64,000 nt of DNA from CBDCVN01 sp965223585 (GTDB taxonomy: Bacteria > Deinococcota > Deinococci > Deinococcales > Trueperaceae), in NCBI GenBank assembly GCA_965223585.1, contig CBDCWW010000014.1:186001-250000 (forward strand). The letters run 5' to 3'. Of this stretch, positions 45,444 to 56,064 are shown in pieces (the first letter of the stretch is position 1; each line of letters starts with the position of its first letter). The notes beneath the pieces are model-generated. The model made no database searches. It saw only the letters and a program-made list of their open reading frames with translations, and had not been told where the DNA came from. A program made the translations under genes and the position numbers.

Positions 45444-47285
45444 CTATCATAGGTTCTTAAATGTGGTTCCCCATGACTATTTGCAGGACCTACAGGAGGA
45501 CCCGTAGGACAAGCAGCTTCTTTTATTTCAAAACTTCCTTGGGCTGGTACAACAACAATATCACCTTTATCAGATGTTATAGTGGCAACACCTGTTAAAG
45601 TATAAGTCCCTTTTTCTAAACCTATAGTTGAGCTGACTGTAGCAGTATTTTCAGCCGTAGCAGTTACTACTCCACCTAATTCTATGCTATCTGCAATTGT
45701 TCCCGATACTATTTCTCCAGTAAAGCTCACAGGCATAGTCTTTTCTTCTTCTGGGCAACCTTCGCCACCAACAGTACCTATAATAGGATTACTACCTGAT
45801 GAAACTTCTTTACCATTAGCTGTTAAAAGTAATTCTTCAAAAATTACTTTGACTTTTACAGTGGGTGCGTCAAAGGTGTTTAATTCAGATTGGTAACCTA
45901 GCTCTTCATTTAAGTTGGCTAGTACAGTACTATCTAGATCGTATACACCCGGAACTTGTAAGAGTCTTTTACTTTGTATTTCTTGTGGCAAGGGCAATGG
46001 TAGCTCAGTAAGCTCTGTTGTTTGCCCTGCAAAGGTTGTAGTAAGTTTAGCACCTTCTTTGGTTAGGGTCCAAAGTGCCTCTTCAGTTAGATTCTTTGTT
46101 GGTGACACTAAAATCTAGGCAAGTAACATCCTCGTTAGTGTTATATGTTTCAGAGTAGCCGTATTCATCTTCACATAATTCTGTTGTGCCTTGGTTTAGC
46201 TTAGGTACTCTAACTAGGTAGTAACCTTCTGGTTCTAGTTTCTCTGTTTGAACAACACTATCTTTAATTAGTAATGCTGTACCCTTAACAGTTATGTCAA
46301 ATACTGGTGGGGCTGGGTCCCATAGGTCGTCACTACCCAGTTTTACTTCGAAGTTGTGTTCAAAGTTAAATACTGCTTCTCCTGTGCAGTCTTCTGCTTC
46401 GTAGGCTGTTGCTTTTAGGGTGTACATACCTACTGGTAGAGTATAGATTTGTCTTTCGTAATCAGCTACCATGTGGATCTCTTTCTAGTCCTCTTTTGTG
46501 GGTTCGACTTTGGGTTTCTCCTACTACTTCGCTTTTTACACAGGTTACTGAAAGAGTGTTTGGGTTGTTGTCTTGGGGGTAGTTGGCAAATAAGTAGTGG
46601 GGCCAAACTTCTATGTCTCCTGAACCTAGTAGGTCAGGTATTTCAGCAAATGTATAGTTGGGGTCACCCCATAAGTTGTCACTTTTTATGATATTATAGA
46701 ATATTTCAAAATCATTTAGCAAAGGTGTGTCAGGATAATTTTCCTGATCTTCGTGCATTTCGATGGTTCTATTATGTTCTGTGGTAATAGTATTGCCATT
46801 TATATGAAAGGTAAACCCTTCATAGATTATCTGTATCTACTATATCCGTATCAAACAAAACTTCTGTATCGTTAAAATTTAGTTTTCCATCGTTGTTGTA
46901 GTCCCCATAGATTAAAGCTTCATCATTCTTAGGGTTTTCTGGAGAGCCATTTAAGTCTATGCTTATATTACTATCTGGGTTTTCTGATTCTCCTTGTAAT
47001 AGCCAATCACGTACACGGCGAAAGTCTGACATATCAACTGTAGGTACTATTACTATGGCTTGGGTTTGTAAGCCAGTAGTGCTAATGCTTGAGCCAGTTT
47101 CTCCGTCTCCTATAGCATCGTTGCCATCTGCATCAGAGCCTTCAAAATCTGCTGTTAGGTGTATAACTACTAATTCTTCGTCAGGTAGTGAGTCAGCAAT
47201 ACCATTATTATCTGTGTCTGTTGTGGATTGGGTTTGGGAAGATGTAATGTACAAGCGTTGATTACCGTCTACACCACCATCATCT
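45444..47285 (-). pseudogene. Giant modular lipoprotein, fragment D (calcium-loop repeat unit to VWD start)
   Basis: In gene order: GGVDGNQRLYITSSQTQSTT and Ca-binding loops DTDNNGIADSLPDEE and DYNNDGKLNFNDTEVLF; EVWPHYLFANYPQDN; RQIYTLPVGMYTLKATAYEA; a beta-rich region; and GPANSHGEPHLRTYD, the VWD start. It is a second copy of the unit in fragment C. Three frame breaks are visible near 46815, 46470 and 46100, each a one- or two-base change, so even without insertions it would not be read through. Frames on either side clearly belong to one protein. Confidence 0.7.
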
Positions 47286-48967
47286 CAGCAGTTCCCGATC
47301 CACTTGAAAAAGCTGTCAGAGGCATGTAGTCTCTCATAAACTTTTGCAAAGTTAACGCATCAGTTGATAACTCCTAATAGCAAGGGTAAAATCAGTTATG
47401 AAGTCTCGAAAAGACTTATGTGCCACAGCCCTATATAAAAAACTAAGAGAAACCTATGCAGAGATAGAGGATCATCGACCAAATGAGGTTGATATATCTG
47501 TTGAAGATGTACTGATGTCAGGTTTTGCTATGTTTGCTCTAAAAGATGGTTCCCTATTACGCTTTGACCAAAGAAGACAAGATGGAGAAGAAAGGAAAAA
47601 TTTAGAAAGGGTGTATGGGATAGAGGAAATTCCTAGTGATACAAGGATGAGGGAAGTAATAGATGAAGTTGACCCAGAGGAAATAAAAAAGGGATTTAAG
47701 GTAGTTTTCAAAGAGGTGCAAAGGGGAGGGTTACTGAAAGAATACACTTACCTAGATGGATATTACTTAGTGTCCCTAGATGGAACACAGTATTTCAAGT
47801 CAAAAGAGATAAGTTGTCCAGGATGTTTAGAGCGCAAACACAAAAATGGAGAAGTAAGTTATTCTCATCAGTTAATGGGAGCAGTAATAGTACATCCAGA
47901 CAAGGCAGAAGTAATACCAATAGGTGTAGAGGCAATAATAAAACAAGATGGAGAAACAAAGAATGATTGTGAGCGTAATGCAGGAAAGAGATTAGTAGAA
48001 GACATAAGAAAAGATCACCCCAAACTCAAAGTAATAATTTTAGAGGATGGATTACACTCTACGGGACCTAACTTAAGGGAGTTAGAAAAGCAAGGGATGA
48101 GTTACATAATAGGTGCAAAACAAAGTAACCACAAGAAACTATTTGAGGAATTGGAAAAAAGAAAAGAGTCAGGTGAAAGTCATACTCATAAGGTAGTAGA
48201 AGGAGAAACGGGAGTAGAACACCATTTTCACTACAGCAATGATATAGCAATAAATGCCTCAAATGAAGATGTCAGGGTGAATGTGTTGGAGTATTGGGAA
48301 AGGAGTGAAAAGAAGACGCAGTATTTTACGTGGGTAACAGATATGGAGATAAATGAAGAAAATGTAGAAGAGATAATGCGAGCAGGGAGGGCAAGATGGA
48401 AAATGGAGAATGAGACACTAAATACACTAAAGAACCAAGGGTACAAAGCAGAGCATAATTATGGGCATGGAAAAAAGAATCTGTCAGTCAATTTCACGAT
48501 ACTGATGATGCAAGCATTCCTAGTGGATCAAGTACTACAATTAGCATGTCCAGTGTTTAAAGCAGCAAAAGCAAAATGTAGGACTAAAAAACTACTATGG
48601 GAAAGGGTAAGGCATTTGTTTTACACTTTGCCCTTTGAGTGTATGGAGGATATCTACAGGGCAATAACACATGGTTTCAGAGTAACAGGCTATGAAATCC
48701 TTTATGACACGTCATAGAAGTAGAGTAGTACTGCAGGAAAAACTGTAGAAAAACTAAAACACAGAGGTGCCATTTGAAAATCTCTCATAGAAGTGGTGCT
48801 AGGTATTTTTATGCCTTCTGGAAACAAGTACATTTCACAAACAACTCATGCTGGATATTTTCTCTCATTTTTAAATGCTTTTGGATGAAGTTACTCGTCA
48901 ATTTTTGTAAAATGAGGTGTCCTTACTCAAGCTATAGTCAAAAACCCTGTGGGATCGGAAATTACTG
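47286..48967. mobile_element. IS-Y copy 2, 1682 bp, 9-bp target duplication
   Basis: Same ends as copy 1 but inverted. CCATCATCT is duplicated at 47277-47285 and 48968-48976. Removing it joins KLVDIDDGG to VDGNQRL in one frame. About 250 bp between the transposase stop and the end are non-coding but conserved between copies. Confidence 0.92.
47398..48717 (+). CDS. IS-Y transposase (439 aa), intact
   Basis: A DDE-type transposase. Asp in YYLVSLDGTQYF (near 125), Asp in KVIILEDGLHSTG (near 225), and Glu in ARWKMENETLNTLKNQGY (near 350), followed by KAEHNYGHGKKNL. CPGCLERKHKNG near 145 may bind zinc. DTRMREVIDEVDPE near 80 is a conserved N-terminal motif of this kind of IS4-like transposase. 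I cannot name the ISfinder family. It is the only uninterrupted copy and could drive movement of copy 1. Confidence 0.85.
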   Translation: MKSRKDLCATALYKKLRETYAEIEDHRPNEVDISVEDVLMSGFAMFALKDGSLLRFDQRRQDGEERKNLERVYGIEEIPSDTRMREVIDEVDPEEIKKGFKVVFKEVQRGGLLKEYTYLDGYYLVSLDGTQYFKSKEISCPGCLERKHKNGEVSYSHQLMGAVIVHPDKAEVIPIGVEAIIKQDGETKNDCERNAGKRLVEDIRKDHPKLKVIILEDGLHSTGPNLRELEKQGMSYIIGAKQSNHKKLFEELEKRKESGESHTHKVVEGETGVEHHFHYSNDIAINASNEDVRVNVLEYWERSEKKTQYFTWVTDMEINEENVEEIMRAGRARWKMENETLNTLKNQGYKAEHNYGHGKKNLSVNFTILMMQAFLVDQVLQLACPVFKAAKAKCRTKKLLWERVRHLFYTLPFECMEDIYRAITHGFRVTGYEILYDTS

Positions 48968-49858
48968 CCATCATCTATATCTACTAATTTTGGAGTAGGA
49001 TCCCATAATTCATCTCTACCAAGTTTGACTTCAAAATTTTTCTTAATATTAAACTTAGCTTCTCCTGTGCAATCTTCATTTTCAAAAGCTGTTGCTGTGA
49101 GAGTGTATTCACCTATAGGCAAAGTATAAACTTGTCGTTTATATTCTGCACTATTGGGATCGCTTACGCTTTTTTTCTGGTCACGACCTTGGTCTACTCC
49201 TCCAATTTTTACACACCCTATTCCATTAGCAAATAGATAATGGGGCCAAACTTCTATGTCACCTGAATCTAAAAGCCCTGCCAGACTATCAGGGGTATAA
49301 TTTTCATCATTCCAAATAGCACCACCCCAAAGTTCTCCTTTGGCAGCTTCTACAAAAACTTGTAAGTCTGTTTTTGGTGAGCATCTTGTATCATTGGTGT
49401 TTTGGCAAGGGAAAAGTATAGTTGTGTTTCGGCTTATAATGCCATCACCATTAAAATCGGCTCTCGGATAAACATTTTCTTCAGGTGTATTTTGTGAGCC
49501 ATCAACATTTACAATACCATCAAGGTTCAAGTCTTTTTTAGAATTTTCGTTTGAACCATTTAGGTTTGTAGTTTGGCCTTCAGCTTGTAGTAGTGCATCA
49601 CGGAAACGGCGGAAATCTGACATATCAATTCTTTTATCACCTATGGGACCATATTGGTTGGCTTGGGGTTCTCCATAGATCTGAGTGAAGTTGCCCTCCG
49701 AGTCTTTGCATATTTGACCGTAGTCACTATCTGTTTTGAACACTAAAAGTTTGTTGTTTTCTAAGGTGTCGTAAATGCCATTATTGTCAGCATCATTTGT
49801 TGAGTCTGTGCACCAATCAGTTATAGAAGGATAGCCTGAATGCCCAATAAGTAGGATC
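48968..49858 (-). pseudogene. Giant modular lipoprotein, fragment C (calcium-loop repeat unit)
   Basis: In gene order: TILLIGHSGYPSITDWCTDS, the calcium loop DADNNGIYDTLENN, LLVFKTDSDYGQICKDSEGN, DMSDFRRFRDALLQAEGQ, dockerin/EF-like loops DLNLDGIVNVDGSQN and DFNGDGIIS, then SGDIEVWPHYLFANG and RQVYTLPIGEYTLTATAFEN and KLVDIDDGG. Fragment D repeats this plan (VDMSDFRRVRDWL, EVWPHYLFAN, RQIYTLP), so it is a tandem unit of about 280 residues. ISAzo13 separates it from the subtilase part. The open frame from 49743 starts at an internal GTG. Confidence 0.7.
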
Positions 49859-49887
49859 GTCGGCGAAATAACTTGAGCATTTCAAAA

Positions 49888-50082
49888 TTATTGGGGAACA
49901 GCAGTGTAATTCCAAGATGGTAAAAAATCATCAAAAACAATGGGCATTGCCTGTTTGAAATTTTCATCAGCTTTTTGCCCTTTCTTATAGTGCTTATCTA
50001 TGACATTTACAAAAACCTTAAGTCCTGTTTTAGTTTCTGTTCTAGATATAAGCATCTTGAGGATTTCCACGGAATCTAGTAT
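49888..50082 (-). pseudogene. ISAzo13 transposase, C-terminal part
   Basis: Reads LDSVEILKMLISRTETKTGL, KVFVNVIDKHYKKGQK, FKQAMPIVFDDFLPSWNYT and stop. It follows directly from GVI at the left of IS-X copy 2 once that element and one AGTAT are removed (CQGVILDSVEIL). FD.FLP.WNY..P is the C-terminal motif of the ISAzo13 group. Confidence 0.8.
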
Positions 50083-50143
50083 CAGTACTCCGCAAAATAA
50101 GTGTATAACATAAAAAAGGGAAAAATAGCTGTGAGGTAGCTAC

Positions 50144-50952
50144 ATGAAAAAGAGTCAACAAAGTCATAAATTAAAGGATAGTGAATTCCTTAAGGAGACT
50201 ATTGTGACTCTAGTAAATCTTAACTCACCCTCTTGCTTAGAAGCAAATGATGTTCATCAACAAGCTAGTGAAATTATTGATCAGAAATTTGATTTCGATG
50301 CCTCTGGTAGTTCCTACTCAACTCAAGATATTTCTGATGTCATACTAGCTGCTGCTACTAGAAATATTTCTATAGAACAAGCCTGTAAAGACCTCAAAGG
50401 TGCTCCTTCCCCTAATACTGTACGTAATTTCATCAAAGATGCTTTGCCTGAAGAGACTAGAGATTTAGAAGCACAGCTCAATGGTGCCATGAGAGATAAC
50501 CTTCCTAAAAACCTCTTCAAAACACCTTTGCGTTGTGCAATCGACATTACTGAGATCAATTACTATGGTGATAGAGCTGATGAATCTGTGCGTGGAGGTA
50601 AAGCTCAAAAGGGTACTACTAAGTTCCACTGCTACGCTACTTTATATGTTATCAAGAAGAATCGCCGCTACACCTTAGCAATTACCCTTATGGATAAAGA
50701 TGAAAAGGTATTGGATGTACTGAAGCGCTTGTTAGCTGAAGCTGATGATATAGGGTTGAGAATCAAGCGTTTGCTATTGGACAGGGGCTTTGATAATAAT
50801 TCTGTGATAAAGCACCTACAAAGTTTAGACTTTCCTTGTGTAGTACCACTGGTAAGAAGAGGCAAGAAAGTTCGTGATTTGTTGAATACAAAACAGAGCT
50901 ATGAAACAGAGTTCAGTCGTAACAGTGATAAGTATGGGGAAGTTAAGTTTAA
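50144..50952 (+). pseudogene. IS-X copy 2 transposase, N-terminal part
   Basis: Identical to residues 1-269 of the intact copy at 39566, ending at KYGEVKF where IS1634 enters. Contains the first two catalytic Asp. The rest is at 52669. Confidence 0.88.
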
Positions 50953-52663
50953 CCGATATTCCGACCCCCTCCCTAGAAAATTTAGAATAAAATTATTATT
51001 GTGGGATGGAAAAAAAGTATGAAACAAAAACAATAGAACATTTAGGTTTAGTAGCAGGAATGATAGATGAGTTAAAAATAGTTGAGATAATAGATCAAGA
51101 GATTAAGCAAGACTTTGAACAACGTCAGGTAACAATAGGTCAAGCAGTGAAGGCAATGATATTAAATGGATTAGGTTTTGCCAATAGAAGATTGTATCTA
51201 GCAACACATTTTTTTGAGAACAAGCCTACAGAAGAACTTATAGGGAAGGGAATTAGAGCGAATAAACTCAATGAGGACACCTTAGGCAAAGCTCTAGAGA
51301 AGTTATATAGATATGGAGTGACAGAGCTGTATAGTTTGATATCAGGTCAAGCAGTCAAGCACTTAGGGCTTAACCCCAAAATAGGACATGAGGACACAAC
51401 TAGCTTCCATACAGATGGGGATTACAACAGTAAGAGTGAAATAGACACAGATACACAAGTAGTGAAGATTACCAAGGGTTACAGTCGAGATAACAGACCA
51501 GAATTAAATCAAATAGGTTTAGAGTTGATAATTGAGCATGAAGCAAATTTACCACTAGCCATGTTGCCACTAAGTGGAAATGCCAATGATAAGATAGTGC
51601 TAAAAGAGACTATAAGCAGACATATAAAGCAATTAGAAGCAGTTGGCATAAGTATATTGGTGAAAGACAGTGCAGGATACACTAAGGATAGTCTGGAAGC
51701 ACATCAAGAAGCAGGTTTGAAATGGATAATGCGAGTACCAGCAATATTGAAGGAGGCAAGGGAGCGAATAGCAGAAGTAGACCTAAGCAAGATGAAACCA
51801 TTGGTGAAGGGATATAAATATAGTAGTGTAGTAAGTGAGTATGGAGGTGTAGAACAAAGATGGCTGATAATATATTCGGAAGTGTCAAAGAAAAGTAGGG
51901 ACAAGAGGGCAGAGAGGGAATTGCTGAAGATAAGTCAGGAAGAAGAGAAGGCATTTAAGAAGCTAGGCAAACAAAGTTTTCATTGCGAGGCAGATGCAAA
52001 AGTAGCAATGGAAGACTTCAAGAATAGCTTGAAAGTGTTGGAAATGCACAATGGCAAGGTAATAAAGAAAGAGCACTATGCAAAAGCAGGTCGTCCAGCA
52101 AAAGATTCCAAACCAACAGGATACACATATCAGATAAGTGGAGCAATAGTTGCTGATATAGGCAAAGGTAATAAAGCAAAAAAGGGAGAGGCAGTATTTA
52201 TCATAGCAACGAATGAACTGGATAGTGAGGTGTTGAGTGATGTGGAGGTATTAAGTACCTATAAAGGACAGGTGAAGGTTGAAAAAGGATTTAGATTTCT
52301 CAAGGATCCAATGTTTTTAGCCTCGACATTGTACCTTAAGAAAGAGGAAAGGATAATGGCCTTACTGATGGTGATGACTTGCTGTTTATTAGTTTACTCA
52401 GCTTTGGAACATCGAATCAGATTAGTCCTTTCTAGGCATAATCAAAGTTTGCCTAATCAGAAAGGTAAACCCACCTATAGACCTACTGCCAAATGGGTAT
52501 TTGAGCTTTTTATAGATGTACACCTTTTGTTTATCGTTACTGATGAAGTTGAGGTATTAACTATGAATCTTAAAAGTGAATTAAAATCACTTCTAGCCTT
52601 GCTTGGCCCTAGTTATTTTCAAATTTATTTCAAAAATTGTTAAAAGGGGGGTCCGAATGTCGG
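50953..52663. mobile_element. IS1634-family element, 1711 bp, 5-bp target duplication
   Basis: Imperfect inverted ends CCGATATTCCGACCCCC and CCGACATTCGGACCCCC at 50953 and 52663. TTTAA is duplicated at 50948-50952 and 52664-52668. It is the innermost element of a three-deep nest and appears intact. Confidence 0.9.
51006..52643 (+). CDS. IS1634-family transposase (DUF4277 N-terminus), intact
   Basis: A 545-residue transposase. The N-terminus TKTIEHLGLVAGMIDELKIV, then IGQAVKAMILNGLGFANRRL and ENKPTEELIGKGI, is the DUF4277 domain typical of IS1634. The DDE core has HEDTTSFHTDGDY (Asp), ILVKDSAGYTKDSLE (Asp) and KGQVKVEKGFRFLKDPMF (Glu, in the Y..Q..VEKGFRFLK pattern). KAGRPAKDSKPTGY is a small basic AT-hook-like segment. 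The frame is complete and nothing interrupts it, so this is the most recent insertion in its nest. Confidence 0.92.
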   Translation: MEKKYETKTIEHLGLVAGMIDELKIVEIIDQEIKQDFEQRQVTIGQAVKAMILNGLGFANRRLYLATHFFENKPTEELIGKGIRANKLNEDTLGKALEKLYRYGVTELYSLISGQAVKHLGLNPKIGHEDTTSFHTDGDYNSKSEIDTDTQVVKITKGYSRDNRPELNQIGLELIIEHEANLPLAMLPLSGNANDKIVLKETISRHIKQLEAVGISILVKDSAGYTKDSLEAHQEAGLKWIMRVPAILKEARERIAEVDLSKMKPLVKGYKYSSVVSEYGGVEQRWLIIYSEVSKKSRDKRAERELLKISQEEEKAFKKLGKQSFHCEADAKVAMEDFKNSLKVLEMHNGKVIKKEHYAKAGRPAKDSKPTGYTYQISGAIVADIGKGNKAKKGEAVFIIATNELDSEVLSDVEVLSTYKGQVKVEKGFRFLKDPMFLASTLYLKKEERIMALLMVMTCCLLVYSALEHRIRLVLSRHNQSLPNQKGKPTYRPTAKWVFELFIDVHLLFIVTDEVEVLTMNLKSELKSLLALLGPSYFQIYFKNC

Positions 52664-52668
52664 TTTAA

Positions 52669-53071
52669 GGTATATATAGCATGTAAGTACAGCAAGGGGA
52701 AATATGGAAAGCGGGGGATACAAACATTTGCATACATAGTTACCGGAAAACTAAAGATGCCACCATTGCAAGTATACGAGGAGTATCGTAAACGTTTTGG
52801 GATAGAATCAAGTTATCGAATGGTTAATAAGGTGAGAATCAGGACTTGTACGAAGTTAGCGATAGTACGTTTATTTTATATGGGTTTAGGGTTTATGTTA
52901 TTGAATTTATGGACATATTTAAAATGGGTGTATTTGCACTTGAGGCAAAGAGGACCTAGGGTAGTGTTATGTGAATTGTTTCCTTTAGAAACCTTTTCCA
53001 TATGGTTATGGGAAGTGGTTAAAGAACGTCTAGGTCTTCGCAAATCCATCCCCTTACCTGTTCGTATTTGA
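52669..53071 (+). pseudogene. IS-X copy 2 transposase, C-terminal part
   Basis: Continues the split transposase with KVYIACKYSKGKYGKRGIQT to LRKSIPLPVRI and stop, identical to the corresponding part of copy 1, including the Glu in RKRFGIESSYRMVNK. The open frame begins at 52637 inside the IS1634 end. Confidence 0.88.
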
Positions 53072-53089
53072 TTGCGGAGTACTGAGTAT

Positions 53090-54093
53090 AACTCCTTGGC
53101 AAGCACGAGTTACATGAGGGAATAAACGATGTTCTATAGGATTATACTTGGAACTATAGGGTGGATAATGTGCTATACGTATGGATAAACCAAGGTCATT
53201 GGCAAGATTTTGTAGTGCTTCTTTGAATATGTAGTGTCGAGAATTATTGCTACCTCCACAGTCACACAATATTAGCAATTTTTTGCTGTGAGCATAGAGT
53301 TTAATTGCGTGATTTTGCCACCATAAACGAACACAGTCACAAGCAAACTCGCTGGTGTCATGACTGGTATTAATGGTTATGTAGCCAAGATTATACCTTA
53401 AATCATAAATGCCATGAGGAATAGCTATTGCCTCAGCCAAAGAGTAGAAATCATGATCATAAACTTTTATTGCTTGTTGGCTATACACTTTACCGTTTCT
53501 ATACAAAGCACCTATAGGCTCTTTTTTTTACTGTCCATGCTAATAACTGGTTGTCTAGCAGTTTGATAATCTTCTTTTAATTTAGCAATATTCTTGAATT
53601 GATCATCACGATCTATGCACTCCTTAGCACTCATCACTTTCTTTGCCTTACGTTTACGAAATTTGTGTTTTTCAAGCAGTTGAACCACCAGTTTTTCACT
53701 TATCTGAAAGCCTTGCTCTTTTAGAAACTGAGTTAATTCACGCTGGTTTAAATAGGTCCATTTGATCTTTTGATCCATGGGTGAGCCAGCAGTATATTGA
53801 TCAATAATTTGCAAGAAAGCTAACTCAAGCTCTTGGTTATTTTCAATGACAGACTTACGTCCTCCACCTTCTTGGCGAATTCTAGTTTGGGACAAGATTT
53901 GCTCATCGTCAAGCTCTGCTAATCCTATTTTTATGGTATTAGGGCTACACTTTAGCAACTGACTGACATATGTTATTCCACCATGACCTAGCTTCTCCGC
54001 TTCTACAGCAGCATAGCGTCGTCTATCTTTTTCAGATAAAGATTCATAATACCTTTGCATATGTTTTTCAACTTGCTCACTATATGGGTTCAT
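53090..54093 (-). pseudogene. ISAzo13 transposase, N-terminal and central parts (A8 frameshift)
   Basis: The first frame (54093-53512) has YSEQVEKHMQRYYESLSEKD and RRRYAAVEAEKLGHGGITYV, and ends at MDSKKKSL. The second continues EPIGALYRNGKVYSQQAIKV, YDHDFYSLAEAIAIPHGIYD, HDTSEFACDCVRLWW, LLILCDCGGSNNSRHYIFKE and HYPPYSSKYNPIEHRLFPHV, the ISAzo13 catalytic core. They join by a -1 step at AGTAAAAAAAAGAGCC (53517-53533, eight A then G), which includes the slippery A-AAA-AAG. IS-X copy 2 cuts the gene at 53089. Confidence 0.82.
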
Positions 54094-54138
54094 TACCCAT
54101 ATGATAATTGATTCTCAAATAATCAACTTATATCGCCG

Positions 54139-56062
54139 GTCATCCTACCCTCTGGTTTCCATCAAGAGTATTGTCATCAATATCAAGTAAAGCTGTAAGG
54201 AAACGCCTATTGCCCCTGAATGAATCTATTGCCATTACTGAGGCAAAGGCATCCATGCGAGGTTTAACATCAATAATCTCATTATTGATCTCAACACTAC
54301 CGATGACATCATTAACGGTGTTGTCCAAAATAATTTGCCTGACTTCTGAAGCAGTTAGGTTAGGGTCAAGGGAGAACATATAGCTGGCTAATCCTGAAAC
54401 ATGGGGTGCAGAAAGAGATGTACCTGTGTCTTCTTTATAGCCTATAGCTATTGTTGATTTAATATCTGTTCCAGGAGCAGAAATATCTCCTCCTATATTA
54501 GAGCCACCATCAAAAATAAAAACACCAAATAGTTCATAGCCAACGTATAGTTCCTTGTTCATATTAATATTTTCGACAACTATTATATTATTCTCAATAT
54601 CTATCCCTGTTTGCGCAGTGTATTTAGGAATTTGAACTAAAGCAGCATTTGCTACTAGACTTCTAGCTGAGGCTAAAGCCCCATTATCATTACCTGCAGC
54701 AGGAACATATAAGGGAGGGCGAAAATTAATCACTCTTTGTTCTAATATCCCATTAGCATCATAGGTGTAGGTTGGCCAATCTGTAGGATTTGAACTTAGG
54801 TTTACCCCCCACAATGCTTGCATCATTCTAAGAAAATCTTGCCCCCAACCATCTACATATGAATAAAAAGCTGGTCTTACACCATTACTGTAATTTATTA
54901 CTCTAATGAGTTGAGAATCCATTTCTGTTGCTTCAATGAAACGTTCTCTAACACCCGTGATACTTTGAGGCATAAAGGCTACAGAGGAAAATGGATTTAT
55001 ACCAGCTACACCAACTTCATTTCCGTATTTTGCACCCATAATTCCCAAAACCTGATTACCGTGATCTTTATCACGCTGGCTAAAACCAAACATAATAGCA
55101 TTGGGTGGGGTCAAATTGATGACCCCACCCAGATCTGGGTGTAAAGCAATCTCAAAACCTTTCTCAGCAGCCACGGTAAAGGTAGTTACTCCTTCATTGT
55201 AAGCTAAAGCGTTAAGGTTCCACATTGTAGGAACTCTCGAAATTTCAGTTCCCCAGTTACCACCTTGCTCTGGTACATCCCAAGCATTTTCAGAGGTGGG
55301 ATTTGGAACAGCGCTTGAAGGACCATCAAGAAACACTGGAACAGCGTTCCAAACCCTTGGTAAAAGATTTAATCCAGAAATGAACTCTTCAAGCTCCTCA
55401 AGGCTCTGTTCAGGTACACGCAAATATACTGTTAATCCGCCAAGCTGATATTGCTCAGCATCAGGATGTCCAGGGTCAGCACCTACAATTTCTCCTTGCA
55501 GATCAGCTATTAGCATATTTGCTTCACCAATGGTTACACTCGGCATAAATGTGACAAGAATTAATCTTATTGGGAAGTAGTAACCATCTATAATTATGAA
55601 GTCTTTTTCCAAATCCAAGTCATGATCATTAAAAAAGACTGGTAAAGCTTGTAAGGCAGGATCATTAGGGTCACCCTCTATCTGAATCATTGCATCCTCA
55701 GAAAAGGCTACCACTACTTGACTAGCAGTATCCTGACCATCATCATTCTCAACAGTCAAGGTAACATTGTAGTGCTCAGCCTCAGTAAAGGTATAACTAA
55801 TCTGTTGTCCTGTAGCCGTTTCTCCATTACCAAAATCCCACGTATAAATTAGATTATCTCCCTCTGAAGTGCTAGCATCAAACTGTACTGTCAAGGACAC
55901 TCTCCCGCTAGTAGGAGTAGTAGTAAAAGCTGCTTGTATACCATCGGGTGGACCTTGCGCCTCCACCACAACATCATCAACAACAGCCTGCACTTCCTCA
56001 GAAGCACAAGCAACCAAACCAACATTAACAGGATCAACTAAACTTAAAGCTATAGTAGTAAT
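54139..56062 (-). pseudogene. Giant modular lipoprotein, fragment B (DUF1349 end, PKD, subtilase)
   Basis: In gene order: ITTIALSLVDPVNVGLVACA (end of the DUF1349-like module), a PKD domain (FTTTPTSGRVSLTVQFDAST, then YTWDFGNGETATGQ), a prodomain-like region, and an S8 subtilase: the aligned catalytic Asp position reads TVAAEKGFEIALHPDLGG with Glu, then the His in KDHGNQVLGIMGAKYGN, the oxyanion Asn in VPAAGNDNG and the Ser in GTSLSAPHVSGLASY. The Asp-to-Glu change is unusual. It ends DIDDNTLDGNQRVG then TGA at the ISAzo13 target; the DGNQR unit recurs in fragment D, indicating one original chain. Confidence 0.78.
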
Positions 56063-56064
56063 TA

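Larger units (their letters stand above)
50083..53084. mobile_element. IS-X copy 2, split by IS1634
   Basis: Same 13-bp ends as copy 1 at 50083-50095 and 53072-53084. AGTAT is duplicated at 50078-50082 and 53085-53089. Without the IS1634 and its duplicate it is 1286 bp, exactly the length of copy 1. It is inserted in the ISAzo13 transposase gene. Confidence 0.93.
49861..54138. mobile_element. ISAzo13-family element (about 1.27 kb) split by IS-X copy 2
   Basis: Inverted ends CGGCGAAATAACTTGA at 49861 and the complement of CGGCGATATAAGTTGA at 54138 match at 14 of 16. GT is duplicated at 49859-49860 and 54139-54140. Without IS-X (3002 bp with its own insertion) and its duplicate the element is 1271 bp. 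The transposase is on the minus strand. Confidence 0.85.

Noticed and set aside
48774..48998. An apparent gene (MKISHRSGARYFYAFWKQVH) that also begins the long frame at 43954
   Set aside because: It is the non-coding tail of IS-Y, present in both copies because the element is repeated; in copy 1 it happens to be in frame with the host fragment.
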